A stretch of 64,000 nucleotides of DNA from Rhodococcus jostii NBRC 16295 (GTDB lineage: Bacteria; Actinomycetota; Actinomycetes; Mycobacteriales; Mycobacteriaceae): NCBI RefSeq assembly GCF_001894825.1, contig NZ_BCWY01000054.1, positions 1 to 64,000 of the forward strand, read 5' to 3'. The first letter of the stretch is position 1, and every line of letters begins with the position of its first letter. Positions 51,364 to 58,471 of this stretch are shown in pieces. The notes beneath the pieces were generated by a model. The model was not told the DNA's origin, searched no databases, and was given only the letters and a program-made list of their open reading frames with translations. The position numbers were made by a program, and so were the translations under genes.

Positions 51364-52176
51364 TCAGGCGTGAGGGTGCGTGTCGTGGGCACCGGGTCGC
51401 CGGGCGAGCGGCCGCAGCAGCGACACGAGCAGGGGAATTCCCAGGATTCCCATCGCGAACCACCCGTAGACCGCGGAGTACCGCAACTCGGGGGCGTCCA
51501 GGAAGACCGAATGGGCCAGCGCCGAACCCAGCCACGTCCACAGGAACAACGCGATCGGGACGCCGTCACGGTGCCGGGTGCCGCTGTCGAAGCGCCGGTC
51601 GATCCGGTCGACGGCGACCGCCATCACCGCCGCGACGAAGAACCACCCCGCGTAGTTCGTCAGCGGAATGTGCTCGATACCGGGCAGGCCGGCGTCGGTG
51701 ACGCACCAGCGCCACTGGCCGTCCGCGACCATCTGCGGGTCCAGATACAGATCCCAGCCGACCACACCGACGGTCGTCAGTGCGACGCGGACCGCCCGCC
51801 GGTGCGGGCCGCGAGCGAGCACGGACGCCGCACACCACACCGGGTAGAAGCCGGCCGTCCAGGCGAACGGCACGACCAGGGGTACCCCGGCGAGCGCGGG
51901 CCCGAGCCGGTCGACGCTGTAGTCGTAGCAGCCGTACGGGAAGCCGGTGGCCGTTCCGAGGACCTCGGAGGCCAGGCCCAGCCCCGCCGTCACGGCCACC
52001 AGCCCGAGCGCCCAGCGTCCGCTCCGGGTCGCGGCGGCATGGGTGACGGACGCCGCGGCGAGCAGTGCGACGACGAACACGGTGACGGCGTCGCGGATCC
52101 CGCCGTGCACCAGCGGGTAGAGGATCTGCGCCGCGATCGCCGCCCCCGCGAGGACGGCGGGAACGCGGGTAGTCAT
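51364..52176 (-). CDS. cruF: Carotenoid biosynthesis membrane protein (CruF-like)
   Basis: A 270-residue integral membrane protein of the CruF/DUF422 family, carotenoid 1',2'-hydratases or related enzymes acting on the psi end of lycopene or gamma-carotene. Seven or so hydrophobic helices; family segments are GFPYGCYDYSVDRLGP, VVPFAWTAGFYPVW and VGWDLYLDPQMVADG. The ATG overlaps the crtO stop (ATGA). It would create the hydroxyl group used by the glycosyltransferase (inference). The exact reaction is not proven. Confidence 0.85.
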   Translation of the reverse strand: MTTRVPAVLAGAAIAAQILYPLVHGGIRDAVTVFVVALLAAASVTHAAATRSGRWALGLVAVTAGLGLASEVLGTATGFPYGCYDYSVDRLGPALAGVPLVVPFAWTAGFYPVWCAASVLARGPHRRAVRVALTTVGVVGWDLYLDPQMVADGQWRWCVTDAGLPGIEHIPLTNYAGWFFVAAVMAVAVDRIDRRFDSGTRHRDGVPIALFLWTWLGSALAHSVFLDAPELRYSAVYGWFAMGILGIPLLVSLLRPLARRPGAHDTHPHA

Positions 52177-53747
52177 CGCCGGCGCCACACGCGTGCCAGG
52201 CCCCGCCGGTCGTCGTGGAGTGCGATGCGTGCGGCGCTGCGACCGCTCGCGCCGGACACCCCGCCGCCCGGGTGCGTCGACGCCCCCGTGAGGTACAGGC
52301 GTTCGGCGCCGGGAACCCGGTGCCCCGACAGCTCGGGGAGGGGACGCCACATCATCATCTGGTCCAGCGACATCTCGACGTGCATGACGTTGCCGCCGAG
52401 CAGCCCCATCTCGTCTTCGAGGTCCTGCGGTGACTGCACGTGCCGGTCGAGGACGGACTCGCCGAAACCGGGTGCGAGCGCGTCGATCTCCGCGATGATC
52501 CGGTCGGCCTCCGGCCGGGCGACGTCGCTCCACCGCCGCCCGCCACTCAGGCGGTACGGCTGCCACTGCGACCACAGCGTCACCTGGTGCCTGCCCTCGG
52601 GTGCGATGGTGGGGTCGAGTCCGCTGAAGCTCATTCCCAGGACCGCGGGACGCGGCGGAAGCTCCCCGGCGAGGGCGGCGCCGTGCGCGAGCCGCAGGTG
52701 TGCGCGATCCGACACCAGGAGCTGGAGCCCGTGGGTGACCGAGTCGTCGGGTGCACTCGGATAGGCGGGGAGGGCGTCGGTGGCCAGCCGCACCACCATC
52801 CCGATACCCGGGCCGACGCGGATCCGGCGACGCCACCGGCCGAGGGTCTGCGGGTCGTACCCGCCGCGTTCGAGAAGTTCGAGGGTGGTCAGCACGTGGC
52901 AGCCCGCCACCACCGCGCGGGAGCGGATCTCGCGGCCCGACGACGTCCGCGTCGTCCAGGTGTCGCCGTCGCGGCTCAGCGACGTGACCGGGTCGCCGAG
53001 CGTGACCGTCCCGGCGTCCGACCGCAGTCGGGACGCGAGAGCCGCGGTCAGGGCTCCGCTGCCGCCGACGGCGCGGCCGGGCGGAATGGTGTGCATCAGG
53101 GCGGCGAACCCGACCATCGGCGCCGTCCCCGGCTCCGACATCGGGGGACCGGACTGGGCGCCGAACCAGGCGAGGGCGGCCTTGAGTCGTTCGTCGTCGA
53201 AGTACTCGTCGAGCAACGCGTCGCCGGAGCCGAGGAACTGGCGGGAGAGGTCGCTGCCGCCGTTCCCGGTGTCGAGCCCCCAGAACGACGAGAGCAGCGC
53301 GGGCGCGGTCGGCGGTTTCGAGAACGCACGCATGACGCGCGCACTGCGCGGACCCCACACCTCCACGAACCGGCGGTACGCGTCGGCGTCGGCCGCTCCG
53401 CAGGACACCTCGATCGACCGGCACGTCTGTTCGAGGCTGCGGCGGAAGACGATCCCGGGCCGATCCGTACCGGCGGGCGCCGGGGCGAACGCCCACGGAT
53501 CGCAGTCGAGGTACCGCAGGCCGTGCGCGCCGAGGTCGAGTTCCTCGACGATCCCGGTGTGGCGGACCATGATGTGCGCGGACGACCCGCGGTCGACGCG
53601 GTACCCGGGAAAGCGTTCCACCGTCGACACCGCGCCGCCGAGGACGGTGTCGCGTTCGATCACCTCGACCGACCACCCGGACCGCGCGAGATAACACGCC
53701 GACACCAGCGCGTTGTGTCCCGAACCCACCACCACCGCGTCGATCAC
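52173..53747 (-). CDS. crtO: CrtO-type carotenoid 4-ketolase
   Basis: A 524-residue FAD oxidoreductase of the phytoene desaturase superfamily. The N-terminal FAD fold is VVVGSGHNALVSACYLA followed by ERDTVLGGAVSTVE; the C-terminal signature is YLTGASTHPGGGVSGASG. It resembles the CrtO ketolase described in Rhodococcus erythropolis, which converts gamma- or beta-carotene to 4-keto forms; the assignment also rests on the neighbours. The GTG start at 53747 overlaps the preceding acetyltransferase stop. A longer open frame upstream is not part of the family. Confidence 0.88.
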   Translation of the reverse strand: MIDAVVVGSGHNALVSACYLARSGWSVEVIERDTVLGGAVSTVERFPGYRVDRGSSAHIMVRHTGIVEELDLGAHGLRYLDCDPWAFAPAPAGTDRPGIVFRRSLEQTCRSIEVSCGAADADAYRRFVEVWGPRSARVMRAFSKPPTAPALLSSFWGLDTGNGGSDLSRQFLGSGDALLDEYFDDERLKAALAWFGAQSGPPMSEPGTAPMVGFAALMHTIPPGRAVGGSGALTAALASRLRSDAGTVTLGDPVTSLSRDGDTWTTRTSSGREIRSRAVVAGCHVLTTLELLERGGYDPQTLGRWRRRIRVGPGIGMVVRLATDALPAYPSAPDDSVTHGLQLLVSDRAHLRLAHGAALAGELPPRPAVLGMSFSGLDPTIAPEGRHQVTLWSQWQPYRLSGGRRWSDVARPEADRIIAEIDALAPGFGESVLDRHVQSPQDLEDEMGLLGGNVMHVEMSLDQMMMWRPLPELSGHRVPGAERLYLTGASTHPGGGVSGASGRSAARIALHDDRRGLARVWRRR

Positions 53748-54355
53748 AGGGGAAGCCCGCGTCCCAGCACGGCGAAGGGCCGGTTGTCGCCCGCGAACCG
53801 GAAGTGGCGCAGGACATCTCTGAAGCCGAGACGCCGGTAGAGCCGCCAGGCGCGGTTGTCCTCGTCCGCCACTTCCGGGGTGGAGAGCAGCACCCCCCGT
53901 TCCGGTCTGCGGTCGAGGAGGCGGACGAGGAGGGTCTCGCCGAGCCGATGTCCCTGGGCGTCGGGGTGGACGTGCAGTTCGGTGAGTTCGAAGTAGTTGC
54001 CGAGGATCACGTCGATCTGGTCCCGGGACCACCCCGTGTGGCGCAGCCCGGAGCGGACCTGCTGGTGCCACCACTGTTCGGGCGCCCCGCGGTAGCCGTA
54101 GGCGACGGCCACGAGGCGGGCGGCCGCGCCGTCGGCGGAACCGTCTCCGGCCGGGACGAGCGCGCCGACGCCACGCCACCCCGATCGCTGCACGTGCTCG
54201 TTCCACATCGGCGCCCGGTGGTATTCGGTGCCGTGGGGATAGCCCATGGCGGCGACGTAGATCGACAGCGCCTCGTGCAGGCGTTCGCGGAACTCGGCGG
54301 CCGTGAGTTCGACCACGAGCGGAGTCTGGTCAGCGTTCGTGTCGACCGGTCTCAC
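53744..54355 (-). CDS. GNAT-family N-acetyltransferase (Rv2170-like)
   Basis: A 203-residue GNAT protein matching mycobacterial Rv2170. The acetyl-CoA loop is in HVHPDAQGHRLGETLLVRLL and is followed by the terminal strand LYRRLGFRDVLRHFRF. The N-terminal half has segment YVAAMGYPHGTEYHRAP, seen in this subfamily. In mycobacteria the relative has been linked to acetylation of enzyme lysines; here the substrate is unknown. First gene of the operon that continues with crtO. GTG start at 54355. Divergent from the SOS-box promoter. Confidence 0.82.
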   Translation of the reverse strand: MRPVDTNADQTPLVVELTAAEFRERLHEALSIYVAAMGYPHGTEYHRAPMWNEHVQRSGWRGVGALVPAGDGSADGAAARLVAVAYGYRGAPEQWWHQQVRSGLRHTGWSRDQIDVILGNYFELTELHVHPDAQGHRLGETLLVRLLDRRPERGVLLSTPEVADEDNRAWRLYRRLGFRDVLRHFRFAGDNRPFAVLGRGLPL

Positions 54356-54387
54356 CTTTCTCTTGACGACGTGTCGGTGGGTCCAGC

Positions 54388-54416
54388 TATATTGAATAGG
54401 TCGAACGGATGTTCGA
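54388..54416 (+). promoter_or_regulatory. SOS (LexA) box with promoter
   Basis: TCGAACGGATGTTCGA at 54401-54416 is a perfect match to the actinobacterial/Gram-positive LexA consensus TCGAAC-N4-GTTCGA. TATATT (54388-54393) lies just before it, and TTGACG (54363-54368) could be a -35 box at 19 bases, so LexA would cover the transcription start. It lies between the divergent GNAT and HEPN genes, 127 bases before the latter's ATG on the plus strand. Confidence 0.88.
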
Positions 54417-54420
54417 TAGC

Positions 54421-54464
54421 GGGGATCCGGCGATGCTCGAGGGAAGCGAGCATCGCCGGCCCCC
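54421..54464 (+). other. Leader hairpin in the SOS-controlled transcript
   Basis: A perfect 13-bp inverted repeat (54427-54439 with 54447-54459, loop AGGGAAG), extended by GGGG/CCCC outside. It lies between the LexA box and the HEPN gene, so it would fold at the 5' end of that mRNA. There is no U-tract. Confidence 0.6.
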
Positions 54465-54528
54465 GAACTCACGACCTGACTACGCCCGGCGGGGTGGTTG
54501 CACCGGGGTTTTGGAGGTGTTCGAAGTG

Positions 54529-54993
54529 ATGACGAACCCGGTCACGGGACCGACCTCTGGGAACTCGCGCAGGCCGGGCGATGTGCGCCACCCGGCCTCC
54601 AGGCGCGGTTCGGTGCTGCTCGATCGCGCCGACGCCCTCCTGGCGCAGTCGGTGGGAGCCGGCGCGGCGGCGGACCGATTCCACAGTGCGTATCTGGCCG
54701 CGCTCCGGGGTGCGGGCGCAGTGCTGGCCGCCGCGGAGGGCCCGTCGGCGGGCGGCAGGAGGACACGAACGCGTAACGCCTGGGTTCTCATGGCCGACGC
54801 AGCGCCGGAGTTCGTGAACTGGGCCGACTACTTCGCGGGTCATTCGGCCACCCGGGCCGCGATCGAGGCGGGTATGTCGCGAACCCTCACCGATCTCGAG
54901 GCCGACGAGTTCTTCGTCGAGGTCGGACGTTTTCTGCAGGCAGTCGAAGATCACATCGGACGTGGCGCAGGTCTCGATCTGCGGGCGTCGTAG
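54529..54993 (+). CDS. HEPN-domain protein (SAV_6107-like)
   Basis: A 154-residue helical protein of the SAV_6107-type HEPN group. It has an unstructured N terminus (Gly/Arg/Ser), then helices RGSVLLDRADALLAQSV, DRFHSAYLAALRGAGAVLA, FVNWADYFAGHSATRAAIE and EADEFFVEVGRFLQAVEDHI. The canonical Rx4-6H RNase motif of toxin HEPNs is not obvious, so ribonuclease activity is doubtful. ATG at 54529 (or GTG 54526) follows GGAGGT by ten bases. Placed behind an exact LexA box, it is probably DNA-damage-inducible. Confidence 0.82.
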   Translation: MTNPVTGPTSGNSRRPGDVRHPASRRGSVLLDRADALLAQSVGAGAAADRFHSAYLAALRGAGAVLAAAEGPSAGGRRTRTRNAWVLMADAAPEFVNWADYFAGHSATRAAIEAGMSRTLTDLEADEFFVEVGRFLQAVEDHIGRGAGLDLRAS

Positions 54994-55226
54994 CCGGGTC
55001 GGCGACCGGAATCGGCCGGAAAACGGTGAGGCGTGCACGACATTGCGGTGCCCCGAACGGGGTTCGGTGCGCGAGTCCGTAAGGTTGGTGGCGAACTCGT
55101 ACGCGGAGTAGGTGGTACGGGGGTCGAACTGCTCGTATTATTAAATCTAGGTAGCCGCCAAAGTCGGTTACCCACCGTCTCGCACCGCGAGGCGGTGGCC
55201 AACACTCCAGTGCCGGGGGAGGTACC

Positions 55227-55655
55227 GTGCCACTCTCCGAGCACGAGCAGCGCATGCTCGATCAGATCGAGAGCGCTCTCTACGCCGAGGATCCCAAATT
55301 CGCCTCCACTGTGCGAGGCGGTCGCATGCGTGCGGCATCGAGTCGTCGTCGATTGCAGGCGGTGGCCCTGTTCGTTCTGGGGCTGGTTCTGCTCATCGCC
55401 GGCGTCGCCCTTCCGATCAAGCCGGGCGGGTTTCCCGTCATCAGCCTGATCGGCTTCATCGTCATGTTCGGTGCCGGAGTCCTCCTCCTGTGGGGTGGGG
55501 GAAAGAGCAAGTCCGGACAGTCCTCGCGTGGTGGCTCGACCGCGCAAGGCGAGACCGGTCGTGCCGATCGCGGTAAGCCCCGAAGCGGGCGCAAGAGTGG
55601 CGGATTCTCGTCGCGAATGGAAGACCGCTTCAAGAAGAGATTCGAGCAGGAGTAG
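55227..55655 (+). CDS. DUF3040 membrane protein
   Basis: A 142-residue protein of the actinobacterial DUF3040 family, found next to mraZ in many genomes and matching Rv2169c. The N terminus is the family signature LSEHEQRMLDQIESALYAED. Two hydrophobic helices follow (LFVLGLVLLIAGVALPI and VISLIGFIVMFGAGVLLLW), then a Ser/Gly/Lys-rich basic tail ending in KKRFEQE. Function unknown; its position suggests a link to division or the envelope. The GTG start follows a GGGGAGGT site. The preceding 230 bases contain an AT-rich stretch (near 55135-55145) that may hold its promoter. Confidence 0.88.
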   Translation: MPLSEHEQRMLDQIESALYAEDPKFASTVRGGRMRAASSRRRLQAVALFVLGLVLLIAGVALPIKPGGFPVISLIGFIVMFGAGVLLLWGGGKSKSGQSSRGGSTAQGETGRADRGKPRSGRKSGGFSSRMEDRFKKRFEQE

Positions 55656-55672
55656 TAATAACCCGCTCGGCA

Positions 55673-55710
55673 CTTCGGCGGCGTGGCATGTAAATGCCAC
55701 GCCGCCGAAG
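55673..55710 (+). terminator. Hairpin terminator after the DUF3040 gene
   Basis: A perfect 17-bp inverted repeat (55673-55689 with 55694-55710) with a GTAA loop. It separates the DUF3040 transcript from the mra cluster promoter region. Confidence 0.82.
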
Positions 55711-56149
55711 CCATTCTTGGAGAGCGCCTGGCCCGAATGCTCGCGGGGCCATCGCCGGAAGTTATTCGGTGGGGCCAGTGAACGCTCCCGGCCACGAATC
55801 CCCACCGCCACCCACCTCGTTTCCCCACTTTCCCCCATCGGCTCCGCCACGGGCCGTAGCGCCGGGGCGTCGTAGCCCCCCTTCGCGCCCTCACCTGGGC
55901 TTTTGCCGTGTTCGACTCCGTTGTGGGGTGAAATCGGATTGACCCCGCGCGTGTCGGTGATCACGTCGGGAATTTTCCCCCACCTTCCTCAATCTGCGTT
56001 GACCAGCAAGTATTGGGCAAATTGGGTGACAACACGCCGTTATCCACCTTGTGGGTGGGGGAAAGTGGGGTACTGTGGTGCGCAGCGGGGAGCGAAGGTG
56101 AACCGCCCGGGCATACGGCGTTCGATATGAACGCGGTGGGAGGTGTCGA
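55711..56149. other. mra cluster upstream region with distal MraZ-like boxes
   Basis: About 440 non-coding bases before mraZ. The 15-mer of the proximal operator (TGGGGGAAAGTGGGG) recurs exactly on the minus strand at 55822-55836. TGGGGGAAAA occurs on the minus strand at 55973-55982. These could be extra MraZ contacts. Nothing coding is supported. Confidence 0.6.
56056..56080 (+). promoter_or_regulatory. MraZ operator (three direct repeats)
   Basis: Three boxes, TGGGG, TGGGG and TGGTG, each separated by exactly five bases (GAAAG, TACTG), 70 bases before the mraZ start. MraZ in other bacteria binds such TGGGN repeats with 10-bp periodicity and represses its own cluster. Autoregulation here is inferred. 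Confidence 0.82.
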
Positions 56150-56581
56150 GTGTTTCTCGGTACCTACACGCCGAAGCTCGACGACAAGGGGCGGCTCACG
56201 TTGCCCGCAAAGTTCCGGGATGCGCTGGCGGGAGGGTTGATGGTCACCAAGGGTCAGGATCACAGCCTCGCGGTGTATCCCCGAGAAGAGTTCACAGCTC
56301 TTGCACGCAAGGCCGCGGCCGCGTCGAGAAGCGATCCGGAGGCGCGAGCCTTCGTTCGTGGGCTGGCGGCGGGTACCGACGAGCAGCACGCAGATGCCCA
56401 GGGGCGCATCACCCTCTCGGCAGATCACCGTCGTTACGCGGGTCTCTCCAAGGACTGCGTAGTGATCGGTTCGGTCGATTTCCTCGAAATCTGGGATGCG
56501 CAAGCATGGCAGACCTACGTCGAGGCGAACGAGGAGAACTACTCGCAGGCAACAGGAGTCGCGCTCGGCGAGATCGTCTGA
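56150..56581 (+). CDS. mraZ: Transcriptional regulator MraZ
   Basis: A 143-residue double-repeat SpoVT/AbrB-type DNA-binding protein, forming a ring oligomer and controlling the division/cell-wall cluster. Both repeats carry the family core: TPKLDDKGRLTLPAKFR and DAQGRITLSADHRRYAGL. The GTG start follows GGAGG. First gene of mraZ-rsmH-ftsL-pbpB-murE-murF-mraY. A 200-base gap to rsmH may contain a second promoter; I could not identify its elements. Confidence 0.95.
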   Translation: MFLGTYTPKLDDKGRLTLPAKFRDALAGGLMVTKGQDHSLAVYPREEFTALARKAAAASRSDPEARAFVRGLAAGTDEQHADAQGRITLSADHRRYAGLSKDCVVIGSVDFLEIWDAQAWQTYVEANEENYSQATGVALGEIV

Positions 56582-56780
56582 GCGCGACCGTGCCCCCGGC
56601 GAATGCCGCGAGGCCTCTGTCCGACGGAACCCTGACGCACTTCCCCAGCGCCAGGTTTCCATTTCGGGCAGGGACCTCGAAGCATTCGTCACGGCAGCGT
56701 GCCGACACGAGAAGTTCCAGAAGTGGACCCCCGGATTCGGGTGCGTCCACCCGCACCGCAGAGCAGGAGCCGGAGGGATC

Positions 56781-57797
56781 ATGGTGGATCACGAGGGGGA
56801 AGATTCCTCGCCCGCCGATGGTTTCGGTCACATCCCGGTACTGCTTCACCGCGCAGACGAACTCCTGGGTCCTGCCCTCACCGTGAACGACCCGCAGGGC
56901 GGGGGCGCCGTCATGATCGACGCGACCCTCGGCCTCGGCGGGCACTCCGAGCACTTCCTGCGGACCTACCCCCAGCTGAGGCTCATCGCGCTCGACCGTG
57001 ATCCGCACGCACTCGAGATCGCCGGTGGCCGGCTGGCCCCGTTCGCCGACCGCGTCACCTTCGTGCACACCCGGTACGACGGCATCGAGGATGCGCTCAC
57101 CCAGACGGGGCTCCCCGCCGAGGAATCGGTGCACGGAATCCTCTTCGACCTCGGCGTCTCCTCGATGCAACTGGACGAATCGGATCGCGGATTCGCGTAC
57201 TCGATCGACGCGCCCCTCGACATGCGGATGGACCCGACCACCGGCATCACCGCGGCGGAGGTGCTCAACACCTACGGTCACGGAGATCTCGCCCGGATCC
57301 TCAGCACCTACGGCGAGGAGCGTTTCGCAGGCAAGATCGCGTCGGAGATCGTCCGGCAGCGCGCGAAGGAGCCGTTCACCACCAGCGCTGCGCTGGTCGA
57401 ACTGCTGTACCGCACCATTCCTGCGGCGACCCGCCGCACCGGGGGACATCCCGCGAAGCGGACGTTCCAAGCCCTTCGAGTGGAGGTCAACGGCGAGCTC
57501 GATTCACTGCGCGCCGCGGTACCGGCTGCACTCGACGCGTTGACCGTCGGGGGACGCGTCGTGTTCATGTCGTACCAATCCCTGGAAGACCGGGTCGTCA
57601 AGCAGGAAATCACCCCCAGGTCCAAGTCGAAGAGCCCCGAGGGGCTTCCCGTCGAACTACCCGGGATGGGACCGGAGTTCCGGATCCTCACACGAGGGGC
57701 GGAGCGCGCGTCCGAACAGGAAGTCGAAGAGAACCCACGATCAGCCCCGGTGCGTTTGCGCGCTGCAGAAAGAATTGCCAGGAGGTCGGCGGCATGA
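56781..57797 (+). CDS. rsmH: 16S rRNA (cytosine1402-N4)-methyltransferase
   Basis: SAM-dependent methyltransferase RsmH/MraW that modifies C1402 in the ribosomal P site. 338 residues. Segments seen are HIPVLLHRADELLGP, DATLGLGGHSEHFL (SAM loop), GILFDLGVSSMQLDESDRGF and HPAKRTFQALRVEVNGEL. ATG at 56781 or GTG at 56784 follow GGAGGG; the frame is open upstream into mraZ but is not conserved. Its stop overlaps the ftsL start. Confidence 0.95.
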   Translation: MVDHEGEDSSPADGFGHIPVLLHRADELLGPALTVNDPQGGGAVMIDATLGLGGHSEHFLRTYPQLRLIALDRDPHALEIAGGRLAPFADRVTFVHTRYDGIEDALTQTGLPAEESVHGILFDLGVSSMQLDESDRGFAYSIDAPLDMRMDPTTGITAAEVLNTYGHGDLARILSTYGEERFAGKIASEIVRQRAKEPFTTSAALVELLYRTIPAATRRTGGHPAKRTFQALRVEVNGELDSLRAAVPAALDALTVGGRVVFMSYQSLEDRVVKQEITPRSKSKSPEGLPVELPGMGPEFRILTRGAERASEQEVEENPRSAPVRLRAAERIARRSAA

Positions 57798-58471
57798 CGG
57801 TTCAGGTGAGTTCCACCGAGATGCGGCCCGCGCGGGCGGACAACCGGTCGGGCGCGGCTGAGCGTGCGTACAAGAAGCGCACCCAGCGCGCGGCCGTGCA
57901 CAGCGGCTCCGCGGTCGCCGTCTCCGGTCGGAATCGCACCGGCACGCTCACCGCCCGCATCCCGTTCGTGGCGACGATCCTGGTTCTGCTCGCGATGGGC
58001 CTGGCCGTCACCCTGCTCCTGACGACGCGTTCCGCCGAGGACTCGTACCAGCTGAGCGCCGCGCGCGCCCACAACCAGTCGCTCGCGGAGGAGAAGGCAG
58101 CGCTCCAGCGTGACGTCGAGACCGCCAACTCCGCCCCGAAGCTGGCGGAGGAGGCGGCCAAGCTCGGCATGGTGCCCGCCAACGATCCCGCTCGGCTCGT
58201 CGTCCACGCCGACGGCAGCGTCGAGGTCGTCGGAAAGCCCGCGCCTGCATCGGGTGCGCCCGTGCCGCCGCTGGACGTCGCCGCGCCGTCCGCCCGAGGC
58301 GGAAATTCCGTCGCGACCGCCCCGAACCGGGGGACCACCACGCAGTCGCCGCGCGCCACGCCGCAGCCCGGCAATGGTACGGAGATCCAGGCGCAAGGTG
58401 AACAATTGGTTCCCGTGATCCCCTCGACCACCGCACCGACGACTGCTCCACCGTCCGGCGGTCGCCGGTGA
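57794..58471 (+). CDS. ftsL: FtsL-like cell division protein
   Basis: A 225-residue single-pass septal protein matching Rv2164c. Basic cytoplasmic N terminus (about 55 residues), a membrane helix (PFVATILVLLAMGLAVTLLL), then a short leucine-zipper-like coiled coil (HNQSLAEEKAALQRDVETAN) and a Pro/Thr-rich extracellular tail (about residues 145-225). FtsL with FtsB/FtsQ recruits and activates FtsW-PBP3. The ATG overlaps the rsmH stop and its stop overlaps pbpB. Confidence 0.9.
   Translation: MTVQVSSTEMRPARADNRSGAAERAYKKRTQRAAVHSGSAVAVSGRNRTGTLTARIPFVATILVLLAMGLAVTLLLTTRSAEDSYQLSAARAHNQSLAEEKAALQRDVETANSAPKLAEEAAKLGMVPANDPARLVVHADGSVEVVGKPAPASGAPVPPLDVAAPSARGGNSVATAPNRGTTTQSPRATPQPGNGTEIQAQGEQLVPVIPSTTAPTTAPPSGGRR

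Noticed and set aside
54409..54528. Extended N terminus of the HEPN protein from ATG 54409
   Set aside because: That ATG lies inside the LexA box, at or before the expected transcript start region, and the strong GGAGGT site sits before 54526/54529.
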